From Dipteris shenzhenensis (taxonomy: Eukaryota; Polypodiophyta; Polypodiopsida; Gleicheniales): DNA of 64,000 nt. This document shows, piece by piece, positions 32,380-44,657 of this stretch. Made by a program: the position numbers and the translations under genes. Each line of letters opens with the position of its first letter. Positions within the stretch are counted from its first letter, which is position 1. The stretch lies in the NCBI GenBank assembly GCA_047967505.1, contig CM106539.1; one strand, written 5' to 3'. The notes below the pieces were generated by a model. That model worked only from the letters and a program-made list of their open reading frames with translations, was not told the origin of the DNA and made no database searches.

Positions 32380-33965
32380 ACAACTATGCTCTTATGACTA
32401 CCATCATGGCTACAGAAGAGCTAGTGTATTGCAGTATACAAGCCAAATGACAAACTGCTATGAATGAAGAAATGGAAGCTTTGTACATGAATAATACTTG
32501 GGAATTATGTGACCTTCTACCAGGAAAGAAGGCCATAGCAAACAAATGGGTATACAAAGTGAAGTACAATCCAGATGGAAGCATTCAAAGATACAAAGCC
32601 AGACTAGTTGCAAAAGGATTTGCACAGTAATATGGTCAGGATTATGATGATACTTGTCCTCCAGTAGCAAAGATGGATTCCATACGGTCCTTGATATCAC
32701 TAGCAACACTAAGCAGATGGAATGTGTACTAGCTCGATGTCAAGAATGCATTTCTCAATGGTTACCTAGATGAGGAAGTCTATATGCAACAACCAACAGG
32801 TTATGTTGAACCAAAAAAGAGAATCAAGTTTTCCATCTCAAGAAGAGTCTCTACGGCTTAAAGCAAGCACCCAAAAGTTGGTACAGTAGAATTGACACAT
32901 ATTTTGCTGATTTGGGATACATGAAATCCAATGCAGATCATCCTCTCTACTACAAAGTTCAAAGGGAAGACATTAATATTGCGCTTTTGTACGTAGATGA
33001 TCTGATTGTGACCGGAAGCAAGGATATCTTCATTAGAAACCTAAAAGAAGACTTATTTGCAGAGTTTAACATGAAAGATCTTGGACTTATGCACTATTAT
33101 CCTGGAATTGAGTTTTGGAGAGATTCAGACAGCACCTTCATGAGTCAGCTCAAATATGTTGACAGTCTCCTAAAGAAATTTCATATGGCAGATTGCAAGA
33201 TTGCAGCCACTCCCATGGAATAGAGTTTGAAACTTACTAAATATTCAGAAAAGCCTATAGTAAATGATAGGTACTATAGGCAACTCATTGGATCTCTTAT
33301 ATATCTAACTATCACATGGCCAGATATGTGTTATGCAGTAAGTTCACTTGCACAGACTATGGCAAATCCAAAACAATCTCACTGGAATGCAGCCAAAAGA
33401 GTCTTGAGATACATTAGAGGTACAAGACAATCTGGTATAGAATATAGAGGAAGTCATCCAAGGTTGCATGGATACTGTGACAGTGAGAGGAAGTCATCCA
33501 AGGTTGCATGGATACTGTGACGGTGACTATACCGGAGATCATGAGACCAGGAGATCCACACAGGGATATGCATTTTTCCTTGGTCAAGGTGCTATATCAT
33601 GGTTGTCAAACAAACAGGCAATTGTTTTTGTCTTCAAGACTAAAGAAAAATATAGAGCACTCACTACAAGTGCATGTGAGGCTTTATGGCTCAAAAGACT
33701 ATTGCTAGAAATATATTACTTTGATGAATCAAGGCCAACAACAATATATTGTGATAACCAATCGGCTCAAGCATTGGCCAAGAATACTGTATATCAAAGC
33801 ACATTGATGTCAGAGAGCACTTCATTAGAGAAAGAGTGTTACTTGGTGATGTCACATTGCAGCATTGTGATAGCAAAGAGAATGTTGCAGACATCTTTAC
33901 CAAACCACTTGATAAAGAGCTTTTCGAGAAACACCGACAAGATCTTCGTTTGACACAGAGGAAGG
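32380..33965 (+). pseudogene. Copia 1 reverse transcriptase and RNase H
   Basis: Reverse transcriptase begins MNEEMEALYMNNTWEL and KWVYKVKYNPDGSIQRYKA, with [10 protein letters not shown] (about 32736) and the catalytic ALLYVDDLIVTG (about 32980) still readable. GSLIYLTITWPDMCYAVS leads into RNase H (GDYTGDHETRRSTQGY; IYCDNQSAQALAKN). Stops (for example after ATPME at 33221) and a 40-bp duplication break the frame. Confidence 0.88.
33446..33525. repeat. 40-bp tandem duplication in RNase H
   Basis: AGAGGAAGTCATCCAAGG starts at 33446 and again at 33486. A 40-bp step shifts the frame, splitting RNase H between two reading frames. Confidence 0.95.
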
Positions 33966-33983
33966 ACATACCCTTTAAGGGGG

Positions 33984-34312
33984 TGTGATGGAATGCAATG
34001 TTCAATCCTTCTTCGATTCCCCAGAATCACCATCTTGAGGGAAGGGCTACTTCATGATGTTGATCTTGAGGGAAGGTGTTGAGAGATCATGCTCAACATC
34101 ATGTGATTACATGTGCATAGCCGCTAACACATATAGAGTGCTATAAAGGAAAGGGTTTGATGCCCTAACCCTTACCCTAAATGGGTTTGTATATATTCTA
34201 CATTTTCAACTAAATCTAGTGTACAATTAGTCATTTGTGGTGTGCTGTCTAGCTGTGTCCTCTCTCCTCCTCTCCACTCTTCTCCTCTCCCCTCTTCATA
34301 TTTTGTCACAAT
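33984..34312 (+). repeat. Probable 3' LTR of Copia 1
   Basis: Begins TGTGATGGAATG after an AAGGGGG tract and ends TTTTGTCACA, giving short TGTGA..TCACA inverted ends. A TATA-like CTATAAAGG lies at 34141. Because no partner LTR was found, the right border is inferred from the terminal motif only. Confidence 0.55.
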
Positions 34313-35539
34313 ATTCTTCTTTTCTCTTTAAACTTCATTTGGTTTCTTCAAAATTTTTGGACTCCTATGTTTAGTAAGGCCTTGTTGAATGCTTCTATAT
34401 CCAGGTCTTAGTCCTTAGCAAATTTTGCTTTCTTTACAAAGCCCATGCCCTTGTGTCCATTTCTCTATTTAGCATGCCAACGGGCAAGAGGATTCTATTA
34501 ACGATCCTCTAATTTAAATAGTAAGGCAAAAGATCCAGTTGTTATTTCACGTCTTTCCCCAAGCGTCTGACCAAAGTTTGAGAGTGGAATGATATTATAC
34601 GGTCCCATTGCAAACCTGTGTGCAAGTAAACTACCTGGGGATCTTGTAAATATGAAAATAGTACTGAATCTACCTGGGGATCTTGTAAATATGAAAATAA
34701 TATTGAGAATAATGTTTTCTTCCATTCACCAAACAATGCATTTCTCACACTTTGTAAGCCTGTGAGTGATAGTGATTCATTCCTACTAGTATTTTCCACT
34801 TTCTATCTTCATAGGAGTCTTCCATGAGCTAAACTCTATCATCTGCAAACTAAGATCGAGTCTACTGCCCAATAGATGAGCCTTGCATCAAGACAAACAA
34901 TTTGCAAATCAACAAGATGGCCCATCTCAACACCCAACATAATTCACCCACAGTAGATGTCTCAGAGAATTGCTAAGAGAGCTCCATCTACACTTCCAAT
35001 AAGTATTGGGAATTCACATTCAAGATGAGAGACGGTGTTGAAAACTTTGCACAAGTCCCGAGTCATCATAGAAACTAGCAAGGCCTTTTTCAAAGAATGG
35101 CGGCCAGTAACTACTTGTTGTCTTCTCAAATCTTGCTACCCATTCTAATATTTTCTTCACATGTCTCTTTTGAATCTTCCTCTAAAACACCTATAAGTGT
35201 TTAGCAACAGCAAGCTTTTCTAACTTTAGCTCTTTCTCTAGCTGGCTCTGATACCAAAGTAAAGAATAAAGGGGAGAAACCTACATACATAAGAGGAAGA
35301 TGCTCATGAAGGGTGCTTCTTCATCATGAGGGAGAGACTCATTTTATAGGTTATCTTCTTACTCACATACATAGAGGCTCTTAAGACCATTCACACTCTT
35401 ACATTAAAGAAGCTACATCATTCTACATATCCACATTCATGCATATACTCTTATCTATACATCTATGCATTTACATATGTTAAATGGACTCATGAATGAA
35501 AGTTACTAAGCATCTCTAATTTGGGTAGGAGAGGAGGCT
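34313..35539. other. Unassigned, contains a 39-bp duplication
   Basis: CTACCTGGGGATCTTGTAAA occurs at 34631 and 34670 within a minus-strand frame (34498-34799) that I do not recognise. The motif GCTCTGATACCA (35245-35256) matches the complement of a tRNA-Met primer site, but no LTR end adjoins it. Confidence 0.4.
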
Positions 35540-36977
35540 AGTTAGGGGCCTGAACCCGTCCTTGAAGAGGTAGTGATAGTGACCTTTGATCTCATAGTAC
35601 ACACTACACCCGAAACCAAAGTGCCCCTTTAACTCAATCTTCCAATGATCACACAAAGTGATGATGCGGTGCCTGACTGCCCTCAATACGATTCAAGTGG
35701 TTTGATGGAACGTGGAATTGCTCACTTGATAACTTGAAGGGGTGGGGGAGGTGGATCTGTGTGCATCCTAGTGGATCAATGAAGCCATTACCTATAATCC
35801 ATAGGCAGTGGTCTCCATAAAAGCTGATCTTGACAGGAAGCTTTGAGTGTGAAGTTCTAGTTGTGTGTAGCTATAAGATATCCTCTCACATGACCTAGTT
35901 CACCTCCTAGGGGGCCACCAAGAAATACGTAAGATAGAACATGTGATCAATGGAAGGGGTTTTATACTTTTAATGAGTTATAGAAAATATACCAAACATA
36001 AGGGGTCTTAAATTTAAAAAATGAAACTTTTCATACATAAGGGATACTTTAATCATCTCAAAATTTATAGAAGGGGCGTACATAGGTTATACAAATCCAT
36101 AGGTAGGGTTTTTTTTTAAAAACCCCTTGATTGCATGTGCTATATGGGGTTTTCACATAGTCGCCCCCTTGGGGTTCACCTCATGATATATGTAAGTGGG
36201 ATAAAAGGGTCCTCAAGCTATACTCAAAGGGAGATGACCATTCTGTGTGTAGCTCCAGGCTCTCAAACCATCTACAAGTGCATGCATAGCAACACCATTG
36301 GTCACTCTTTGCTACCAATGCCATGGATGAAGACAAGGCCAACCAAGAAAGCCTGCACCTCCTTATGGTGCATGAGGCATACTGTTTAATGTGGTAGAGA
36401 TATCTAATAACTTGAAATGCCACATCAAGATGTAGCAGGGTTGAGATGAAATCAGTGAGGTCTATTTGATGTAGGATTGAGGGTTTAATATGGATCATCT
36501 GTGAAAGCATGAGAACTTGAAGCCTCACAACTCTAGCTCACACCTCTAATAGCTCATGCACACAAGGGCTACTATCCATGTCGCTGCAGGTTAGATCAAA
36601 GAGAAATATATGATAATTTTGGTCCAAGGGTTGTGGAACTGAATGAAAACACTTCCTCTTAGTTCTAGCCAATGCGGCATACCCCGTATTGAAATGGACC
36701 TATGTGGTGGTTGCATCATGAAGATCAAGCTTGAGAAAAGGACCCACAATTAAGTGCTAGGATGCATCCACCTCCATCGGCAACCCACCTAAGGCGAAGT
36801 CATCCCTCTATATGGATTCTTGGGATGTGTCAAAGATCATGACCTTTGTTTTACCAAGGTTGAACTTCAGATCATGTGTCTCACAAAAGGTATGAAGTGC
36901 ATCTAAGTGTTGCTAGAGACCCACTTCTAAGTAAGAGAGAAAGACCATGTCATCTACATACCTAAGAATTTGGAGCA

Positions 36978-36980
<3 letters not shown>
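35540..36980 (-). pseudogene. LINE (non-LTR) reverse-transcriptase remnant
   Basis: Minus-strand translation from about 36975 reads LQILRYVDDMVFLSYLEVGL, a stop, then QHLDALHTFCETHDLKFNLG and KTKVMIFDTS: the catalytic YxDD and following C and D blocks of plant LINE reverse transcriptase. Further down are GYAAL and other weak C-terminal blocks (36150-36700). After an inserted MITE, a frame with ITLCDHWKIELKGHFGFGCS at about 35600-35660 may continue the same element. Many stops. The 5' part (endonuclease) is not visible. Confidence 0.75.
35907..36173. mobile_element. Diverged relative of the 247-bp MITE
   Basis: Ends CTAGGGGGCCACC and GTCGCCCCCTTGG are imperfect inverted repeats related to the other MITEs. 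Internal landmarks keep the same order: ACATGTGATCAATGGAAGG, ATAAGGGG, GAAGGGGCGTACAT, TTGATTGCATGTGCTATATG. Flanked by GTTCACCTC at 35898-35906 and 36174-36182; 8 of these 9 bases would be the target duplication. Exact borders uncertain by a base or two. Confidence 0.75.
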
Positions 36981-37019
<39 letters not shown>

Positions 37020-38478
37020 TTGTTATGCCTAGGGTTAAGGGGTGAAATTATGCCCACAACATGAGTACATCAAGATCCATCAAGTGTTCCATGGTTAGAG
37101 AGGGTGTTGTGCCACATCTAGATCCATCAAGTGTGCACGGTTAGAGAAATTGTTGTTGGAAATACTTGTATGCCCATCTCGTACACTACTAACACGTCCA
37201 CCACTATAAGTGCCTTCATCATCTCACGTATTGTGCATTTTCATAAACTTTCTTATAGTTCCTACTTATTTGGAGGATCACATCCATGGGAGTATAAGGG
37301 TCCCCTTGGAGGGACTTTGAGCTCAAAATTTTTTCGAAATCCTTTTTGGTTTCTTAAAAACATATGTCCATTGGACTATTGAGATTTGTTATATGGCTTT
37401 GGTTGTTTTATACATGATTATGTGCGTACCTTGTTTGATAACTTTACTCTACTAATATTGGTCTATGGAATACTGTAGGTGATATATAGGTTTTTGATTT
37501 TCAATTTTCAATTTTTGATAGATGCTCTTTTCGTATTTGTATGCCATTTTTGTTTCACTTAATGGAAACTTGTAATGAGATGGCTTTCCAATTTAAAACC
37601 TAGTCCCACTTAGAGAGAGAGAGAGAGAGGGGGGGTGGAAGGATGAAACATGAAATATGCCCACATCACAAGTACACTAAGGGTTCTTGAGTGTGTCACA
37701 GTAAGGGCATGGTTGGAGACAAATGCTATTAGCAAGACCTGTATGCTCATCTCCTACAATAGTAACACATTCCTAATTGTAATAACTGCCTCCATCACTA
37801 AATTTCCATAAATTTTCCTATAAATCATGCATTCTCTCTCCTTTACAATGCTTGATTTATCCTAGCCTAATAACGTGGGATCATTCCCTAGGAAAGGGAA
37901 GTTCTAATCTTAAATCTTTGTAGCCTAGATTATTGCTGTGGCTACTCTATTGTAATTCCATCATGTGCAAAATTGGATCCCCTAAGGTGGATATTGAATC
38001 AAGCAATTATCTAATGATCTACTCCTTGGCAAAGAAAAAATGGCTTAATTAAATTTTCCATGCATCATGATTTCTAAATTTTATACTTAATTAGGGCACA
38101 TGGGATTGAAATTGGGTTCCAATTATTCAGACCAATTGTTTTGTTTCCCACAGTTGCTAAATACACATTTCAACAATCCAAAACCATAAAATAAAAAACG
38201 AGTCAAAAACTCAATAATTTGTTTGGGCTCATCAATCTATGGTTGTATTGTATTTTTCTTATACATTCATACAAGAGGAGTATAACACCCAAAAAAATAT
38301 TGTAACTAACTCAATCTTGGCTAGGGACACTATAGGTGGTGTATAGATGGTTGACCTTCAATTTTAGTTAGGTGGGATCTCCATATTTGTATGCCATTTG
38401 TGTTTCATTTAGTGGGTATTCTTTATCACATGGATTTTTTATTTTACCGCCTAGGCCAAAAGGAGAAGGTGAAGATCC

Positions 38479-38550
<72 letters not shown>

Positions 38551-38965
38551 CCATTATGCCCAAGGGTAAGCGCTGAAATTCCACCTAGAGAGCACCCAAA
38601 TAACCAGGCTCATCAATTGTGTTATGGTCAGAGCTAGTGTTGGAAAGACTTGTATGCTAATCTCCTAGACCAATAACACATTCCTAGTTGTAAATTCCTT
38701 CATCATCTTGCCTAATATGATTCCATCAGTTCCATAGAGATCTTGTATTTTCACTTCCTTACCATACTTTGGTTTAGCCTAGCCTATGAATGTTGGATTA
38801 TTCCTTGGGGAAGGGCAATTTTTAGATCAAATCCATATAGCCTCCATTAGCATTGTGGCTCCTTTGTTCAAAATTCATTCAAGAAAACAACAAAACCAAC
38901 CTGGGGTAGGTTTTGACTCAAGAAACTAAATAATGATCTACTCCTTGGAAATCCTTTTTACTTTT
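36981..38965. repeat. Three-unit repeat with GA microsatellites
   Basis: (GA)n tracts at 36981-37015, 37612-37629 and 38482-38548 each precede related sequence (TATGCCC, GGTTAGAGA or GGTCAGAGC, CTTGTATGC-ATCTC, AACACATTCCTA, TTCATCATC). The second and third tracts are also preceded by ATTTGTATGCCATTT-TGTTTCA. Spacing is about 635 and 870 bp. The longest GA tract spans about 67 bp. Confidence 0.8.
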
Positions 38966-39490
38966 GGACATCCTTAGAACTAGTTCGGTAGAAGGACATA
39001 AAAATATCCTAGGACACTTTTATGTCTTGTTAACTTAGCCACTTCCTAGAATTATTCAAAAGCATCAATAAGGTAATTTGGGGTTTTGATTATTTTCCAT
39101 AATAGCTTATATACTTAATAAAACTTGGAATTATCATGGATTGTAACTTGCGCCTATTACTTTGAGTTCTACCTAAAGTTTTAAGGTCAACCTAACACCA
39201 AAATTTTAAGCTATTTTCTCAGGTTTTATATAAAATAACCATACTTCTTAATTATAATACGTTTTTCTAGATTTTATACGGCCTAGAGTCTAAGGATAAC
39301 TATAACACATATGTTTACATTGCTTTGGAGCTGGATAATCATACTTATTACGATCTATCACCTCAAAAGTAATTTTATTGAATGCTAACATCATGACAAA
39401 CTTTGATCTTTTGCAAATTTTGTGACATGTCTAACAAGTTCCAAACTCAAAAGGATATTATGAAGAAGTGTGTGCTTTTAGGGGACCTAA
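38966..39490 (+). repeat. Dispersed repeat R1, copy B, left part
   Basis: Homologous to 27944-28493 and stops at GGGGACCTAA exactly where the Gypsy LTR begins. Confidence 0.9.
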
Positions 39491-41372
39491 TGTGACGCCA
39501 AAAATTGATATTTTTAATTTGACATTGGTATTGTTTTTCTCTATGTTTAATAAGAGTTTGAGTATCAAGTGATAGCTTAGCGGCTCTCACTTATTTCTAT
39601 TTTCTAAGATATTGTATGGGATTGCGAGGATGAGTGGAATGGATCATTGTAAATACCATAGGTATGAATTATAAATACCTTGGTATGGGGTGAGAGTTAT
39701 TTGTGTATGGGATATTATGGGGTTTTTAGAAAATAGGAAGAGTGAGTCATGTAAAGAGGTGGGCTCATGTCCATGTGTTCCAATAATATAAGAGCAATCA
39801 CATGCCAAGCATGTGGAAGGCATGTGGAGGAGTGTGGATTCAAGAGGAATCATTCTAGTATTCCTATGTGGAATAAGGAGGATGTGGACATATGGAAAAG
39901 AGAGGGTCTCTATGGGCTCCATGTGGGGAGACCCTTGACTTTCTCAATATTTTAGGAGTCTTGAGCATCTTTTGATGGGACACATGGCAAGAGTAGTCAA
40001 AAAGGACATGGGATGGTGACATACGGGCTTATGTGATTGATGGGGAAAAGAATCTACAAGCAGCAATTGTAAATGGGTGAAGTAGGATGACAAAATCTCT
40101 ATAAAAGGAGCCCTCCTCTCCCTTGTTCATCAACTCTTTGACCATTAGGCCTCATGTTGTTGTAGCCCTAGTCTCCTCAAGCCCCTTCCATGAGCCTTCT
40201 CTCCCTCTTGTAGATATTCTCTTATGTAGAAGTCCATCTCTCTCTAGTTCATTCTCTCTTTACGAGTAGTCTTGGAGCTTTCGCTCCCTCTTGTACATAT
40301 GAAACCTCTTCTTCTCCCTTGTCTTTATACTATTTTGAGTTGAATTAGAGTGGAGTCTCACTCTATTGGTAATGAAGGTCACTTCAGGTTCTCTCTCTTG
40401 AGTGTCTCTTTCCTTTTTCCTTTATTTTCTCTTCCAAAGTGCTCAAAAGTGTTGTCTATTCGGCCGCTCATTGCGCATACATGGTTTATCTATTTCCCAA
40501 GCCACAAAGGGAGCTCTTCCTTCCCTCCTAGGCTAACTATATGGGACTTGGATCGTTGATGAAGTCTAAGCATGGAGGTAGTATTCTCCCAAGTCGGCAC
40601 CAGTGGAAGGAGTAGGTGTTTTTCATGACAGTTGACCCCATGTCAGTTTTTCGCTCATAACTTTTCGTTCGATGGTCCGATTTGAATGAAACTTAAATCA
40701 AGCATCATTGTATGTTTTTAGTTATTGTATTAGATGTTAAACCAAAAATTCTATGACTCTCTGTGTTTGACTATTTCTTTTTTAGATAGTTTTTACCCGT
40801 GCTTAGTAAACTACCCATATCTTTCCGACCGCTTCTCTATTTCTTATGAAACTTATATCAGACAAAGCCCAATGTAAGATGCATCTTGATATGGGTTTTC
40901 TATATTTGATATAATGTCTCTACTGAAAGTTATAGGCCTATGTGTCTAATGATAGTTTAAAGAGTGTTTTGAGCTAATTGTAAAGGTATCTATGAAGGAG
41001 CTTTAATGTTTCCCCGGAACCTACCCATCTGACCCAATCAGCCCCTTTAAACTCCTTGATATATATCAGTTCATGTCATGTTGAGCTGCAAGATCTTCTT
41101 TTAACAACGTATCGCTCTTCTCTTTGGTGTAGACCGGCTTGCTGAGATTATGGCCACCACTGATCTTTTCCTTCTCCCTATGCTTGAGTACATCACTTGG
41201 TATGTTACCATCTTCATTCTCATTTAAGGGAGGATAGTATGGTGTGGTCTCTTGGTATAAAATATTCTTTTTAATGTCCCTTTCCTAGTGATGAATATCT
41301 CTATCACTCAGTTTGAAAGCAGCAGGAAGTGAAGAGGTGTGTGAAGTTTATTACCCCTAACTTCATGTCACA
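39491..41372 (+). repeat. Gypsy 5' LTR
   Basis: Begins TGTGACGCC and ends CATGTCACA, giving perfect 6-bp inverted ends TGTGAC..GTCACA. A TATA-like TCTATAAAAG at about 40098 is followed by pyrimidine-rich sequence. About 1,880 bp; it includes an ~88-bp stretch after 40470 that the 3' LTR lacks. Confidence 0.9.
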
Positions 41373-41498
41373 TTTTTTTAGTGGAGACATCGGGTACGTT
41401 TGGTATTAGCTTCATCCCACCTTACTAAATAGTCTCGGGTGTACTTGATTTCATGTTATGCCTAGTATGGGCATGTGTTTTTTGATGTGATAGAGAAG

Positions 41499-42742
41499 AT
41501 GCCTAGAAGAACTCCATTAGAAGAGATTGCAACCCGTTTAAGAGAACTAGAAGATTGTGAAGGTGATGCTCAAGCTATTCGCACGGTCATCATGATCATA
41601 TCTTTTATGTTTACACTCTTGAATATGTTGGTGACTTGAGAACATCGGCAGCAGGCACAATGATAGATCGGGAATTGTTTCATGCACTGGTAGCTTGGTG
41701 TGAAGAAGAGTTGAGTCTTTGGGTAGTTTTTGACTATAACAGTGGAGTGGTGATTCTCAATGCTTTTAACTTCTTTTGCTATGCAAATGATGAAGAGTAC
41801 AATATTATGTGCACTTCCAATTGTGACAAGGGTGATTCTTGAATGCATGTATACACAATGTTTTCATGGTGTTGGTTGGTCACTTATTTTTGGAGATTTT
41901 GTTGAGGATCACATTGCGGAGGGTTTTCAACAAGTGGTATTGCATAATAAGTTGGTCTTGGTATACTAAGGCTTTGTGGGATCTTGTTTGGATCTTGTTT
42001 GGGATATTATTTGGATCTTGGTGTTTCCTTTTTGTGTTTCATCATGGTGAAAATTCCAATTTTTCGAGGAACCTAAGGGGACGACCCGGAGTCTTATCTT
42101 TGGGATTTTGTTTGAGGATGCCGTCTTTCTGGATGGGATCGGGCGGAGATTTTTCTTGATTTTCTTAAAGGTGTAGCCTTGAGTTGGCATGAGGCCTTGC
42201 TGGACTCTACCAAGGAGGACTAGGACCAAGTGGTGGGTGTAATGAAGCAGAGATTTAGGGCAGTGGAGTCACCAAATGCTTTGATGTTGTAGTTGGACCG
42301 GTTCTATCAAGGAGAGGGTGAGATGGTCTCTGCGTTGGCAATCCGATATGAAACTTTATGGACAAAGTATGAAAGGGCAACTTTGCGAGCTGTGGCATCT
42401 GCATCATCGGCCCCTCAAAGTCTCATACGGATGGAGTACTTAAAGATGAGAAAATTTGTTATGGCTTTGGAGCCTCGTCTTCGCTCAAAAGTAATGAGTA
42501 AAGATCCAACAACATATGTGGAGGCACTTTTCATTGCGACCAAGAAAGAAGCTTCTCTAAAGATCGAATCCTCTTTTGTGTCTTCAACAGCTTCAACTTC
42601 TAAGGTGGAGGTAATGGGCACTCCTCAGGTACCAAAGTCTTCTGAGTTAGATCATAATATCTCCCAATTGATGGCAGAGTTTGCTGATTTGAAATTGCAT
42701 TTGAACACTTATTTCATTAATTTTGGACTTGTCAATGTATAA
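41499..42742 (+). pseudogene. Gypsy gag
   Basis: A start MPRRTPLEEIATRLRELEDC at 41499 could be the gag N-terminus. From about 42150 the capsid-like (retrotransposon gag) segment reads FLDFLKGVALSWHEALL, VVGVMKQRFRAVESPNAL and LDRFYQGEGEMVSALAIRYE, then MRKFVMALEPRLRSKV and EALFIATKKE. Stops occur after STKED and ALML, and 41590-42120 does not read as gag. No zinc knuckle follows; gag ends near 42742 where unrelated AT-rich sequence starts. Confidence 0.75.
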
Positions 42743-42891
42743 ATTCATTTTTACATATACTGTTAGACTAGTTTTTGGATAAAATTTAAGAAAAACCCAA
42801 TCTTCAAAGCACATATAAAAACATAAAAACAAGCATTTTTAAATATATTTTTAAAGAAGATGAATCTAAAATGATAAAATTTAACGCAGCC

Positions 42892-43205
42892 TAGATAAGT
42901 TACAAGAAAAAATAAGATTCAGCAGAGTTGTAAACTCTCTTAATATTTAATGGTGTTAATAGACACCTTCAAAAGTTACAGTATTAATAAAACTCTCACC
43001 ATATTTATAAAGGTGTTGACAAACACCAAAAGTTACAATAAGCTTGAGATAAGTTATAAAAAAAAATAGGATTTAGCAATTGTAAACACTCTTAATATTT
43101 ATAATAGTGTTTAGGAAACACTTTCAAAAGTTACAAGTGGAAGTAACAATCTCTCACAATTCTTATAAAGGTGTTGAAAAACACCAAAAGTTACAATAAG
43201 CCTCT
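42892..43205. repeat. ~157-bp tandem duplication
   Basis: Two units each contain AGATAAGTTA-AA, TTGTAAAC-CTCTTAATATTTA, CTTTCAAAAGTTACA or CTTCAAAAGTTACA, and AAAGGTGTTG-CAAACACC followed by AAAAGTTACAATAAGC. Possible subterminal repeats of an inserted DNA element. Confidence 0.75.
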
Positions 43206-43734
43206 CACTGGAAGGCAAATCTATTTTCTCTCTCTATCTTAAATTCAACCCATTCTCATCTCATCCTCATCGATGTAGTTAAAATTACAGAAGAGAAGTA
43301 AGGATTGATGAATTTTCTCCGAAGGCTTGTGCTTCCTGGGGTGGAAATCTTCCATAACGAGCCACATGCGAATATATCTCACTTTGAGAGTCTGTCAACT
43401 CTCTCCTATATGACTGCAATTTATCTATTTCACTAGTAGCCATACTTATTTTTCTTTTCTCCTCCTTCTCTAAGCCCTTATGACAAGCAAATTTATCCTT
43501 CTCATACTGGGTTAATGGAGTTGGATTTTGCTTTCTTTCCTCTCTCTTTCCCTAGTTCTTAGTAATCCATAGTTTGGTGCTACCAATGGCTTCCTCGCGG
43601 AATTGATTACTTCAAAAAGATCCATGGAAACAAGAGGAGGAAGGTAATCAGAGTGAGGAAGGTAACTAGAGGATGTAAGGAAATATGGAAGGAGTATGCT
43701 TGAGGAGAGGAGGTAAGGCTACGGGCAAGATGGA

Positions 43735-44570
43735 AGGAGTAAGCTTGAGGAGAGGAGTAAGGTAAGAAGAGCAAAGTGGAAGAAGTGTTTGCTATGGGCA
43801 AGACATAGAAGACGAACGACTACTAAGGGGTTTATAGAACTGTAGACTCATAATGTGAGATGAAAGGAGTAAGCTTGAGGAGAGGAGTAAGGTAAGAAGA
43901 ACAAAATAAAAGAAGTGTTTGCTGCGGTGGGCGAGATGTAGAAGATGAATAGCTACTAAGGGATTTATAGAACTGTAGACTCATAATGTGAGATAAAAGA
44001 TTTAGAATAAAGAATTGGTAGAGGCTGAGATGACTAGATTATCTGAAGTAACAGATGCAAGACCGTGATGCGAGACATGTGAGACATGTAAGACAATGAG
44101 TACATTGAAATCTATAAAATAAAATGATGGGATGCAAGACCGTAATGTGAGACATGTAAGATAGTGAGTACATTGAAATCTATAAAATAAAATGATGGAA
44201 CACAAGAATGATATAATTATTAGAATCTTATCATGAGATATTTTTTTAATATAATAAGTTAGACTTACTGATGCAAGACCGTAATGCGAGACATGTGAGA
44301 TGATAGATTTTGAGTACATTGAAATCTATAAAATAAAGTGATGGAACACAAGAATGATATAATTATTAGATTCTCATCATAAGATATTTATTGTATATAA
44401 TAAGTTAGACTTCAAAAAAAGTAAAACTCATTTAATAAATTTAGAGAGGTGAGTTGTCCATTGAGTGAAGTAAAAAATAAAAGACCGTAAATGTGAGAGA
44501 CACATGAGATGATAGATTTTGAATTGGTTTAAATCTATGAAATAAAGTGATTGAAGACAAGAATAATATA
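43735..44570. repeat. Cluster of local duplications
   Basis: First, a ~126-bp unit (AGTAAGCTTGAGGAGAGGAG ... ATAGAACTGTAGACTCATAA) occurs at 43739 and 43868. Then four units starting GATGCAAGACCGT or close (about 44053, 44132, 44270, 44480) run into GAGACATGTGAGA and TGAAATCTATAAAATAAA. No coding potential. Lies between the gag remnant and the peptidase gene block. Confidence 0.75.
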
Positions 44571-44657
44571 ATTAGACTCCCTTCTTTCGTCCATCCTAGT
44601 CCTTCTACAAGCACATTCTTTGTTTATCACTCTTAATTTATCATCTCTCCACCCACC

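Larger units (their letters stand above)
29710..34312 (+). mobile_element. Ty1/Copia element 1, decayed, no 5' LTR seen
   Basis: Domains run in Copia order: gag, protease, integrase, reverse transcriptase, RNase H, followed by a purine tract (TTTAAGGGGG) and an LTR-like end at 33984-34312. The matching 5' LTR was not found upstream of gag, so the element is truncated or its 5' LTR has diverged or been deleted. Numerous stops and frameshifts. Confidence 0.85.

Noticed and set aside
33984-34312. A matching 5' LTR for Copia 1 upstream of 29710
   Set aside because: I searched 28600-29700 by eye for the TGTGATGG start and the TTTTGTCACA end and found neither.
35245-35256. GCTCTGATACCA as a minus-strand tRNA-Met primer site
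   Set aside because: No LTR terminus (CA/TG) adjoins it and no gag follows; a 12-bp match alone is insufficient.
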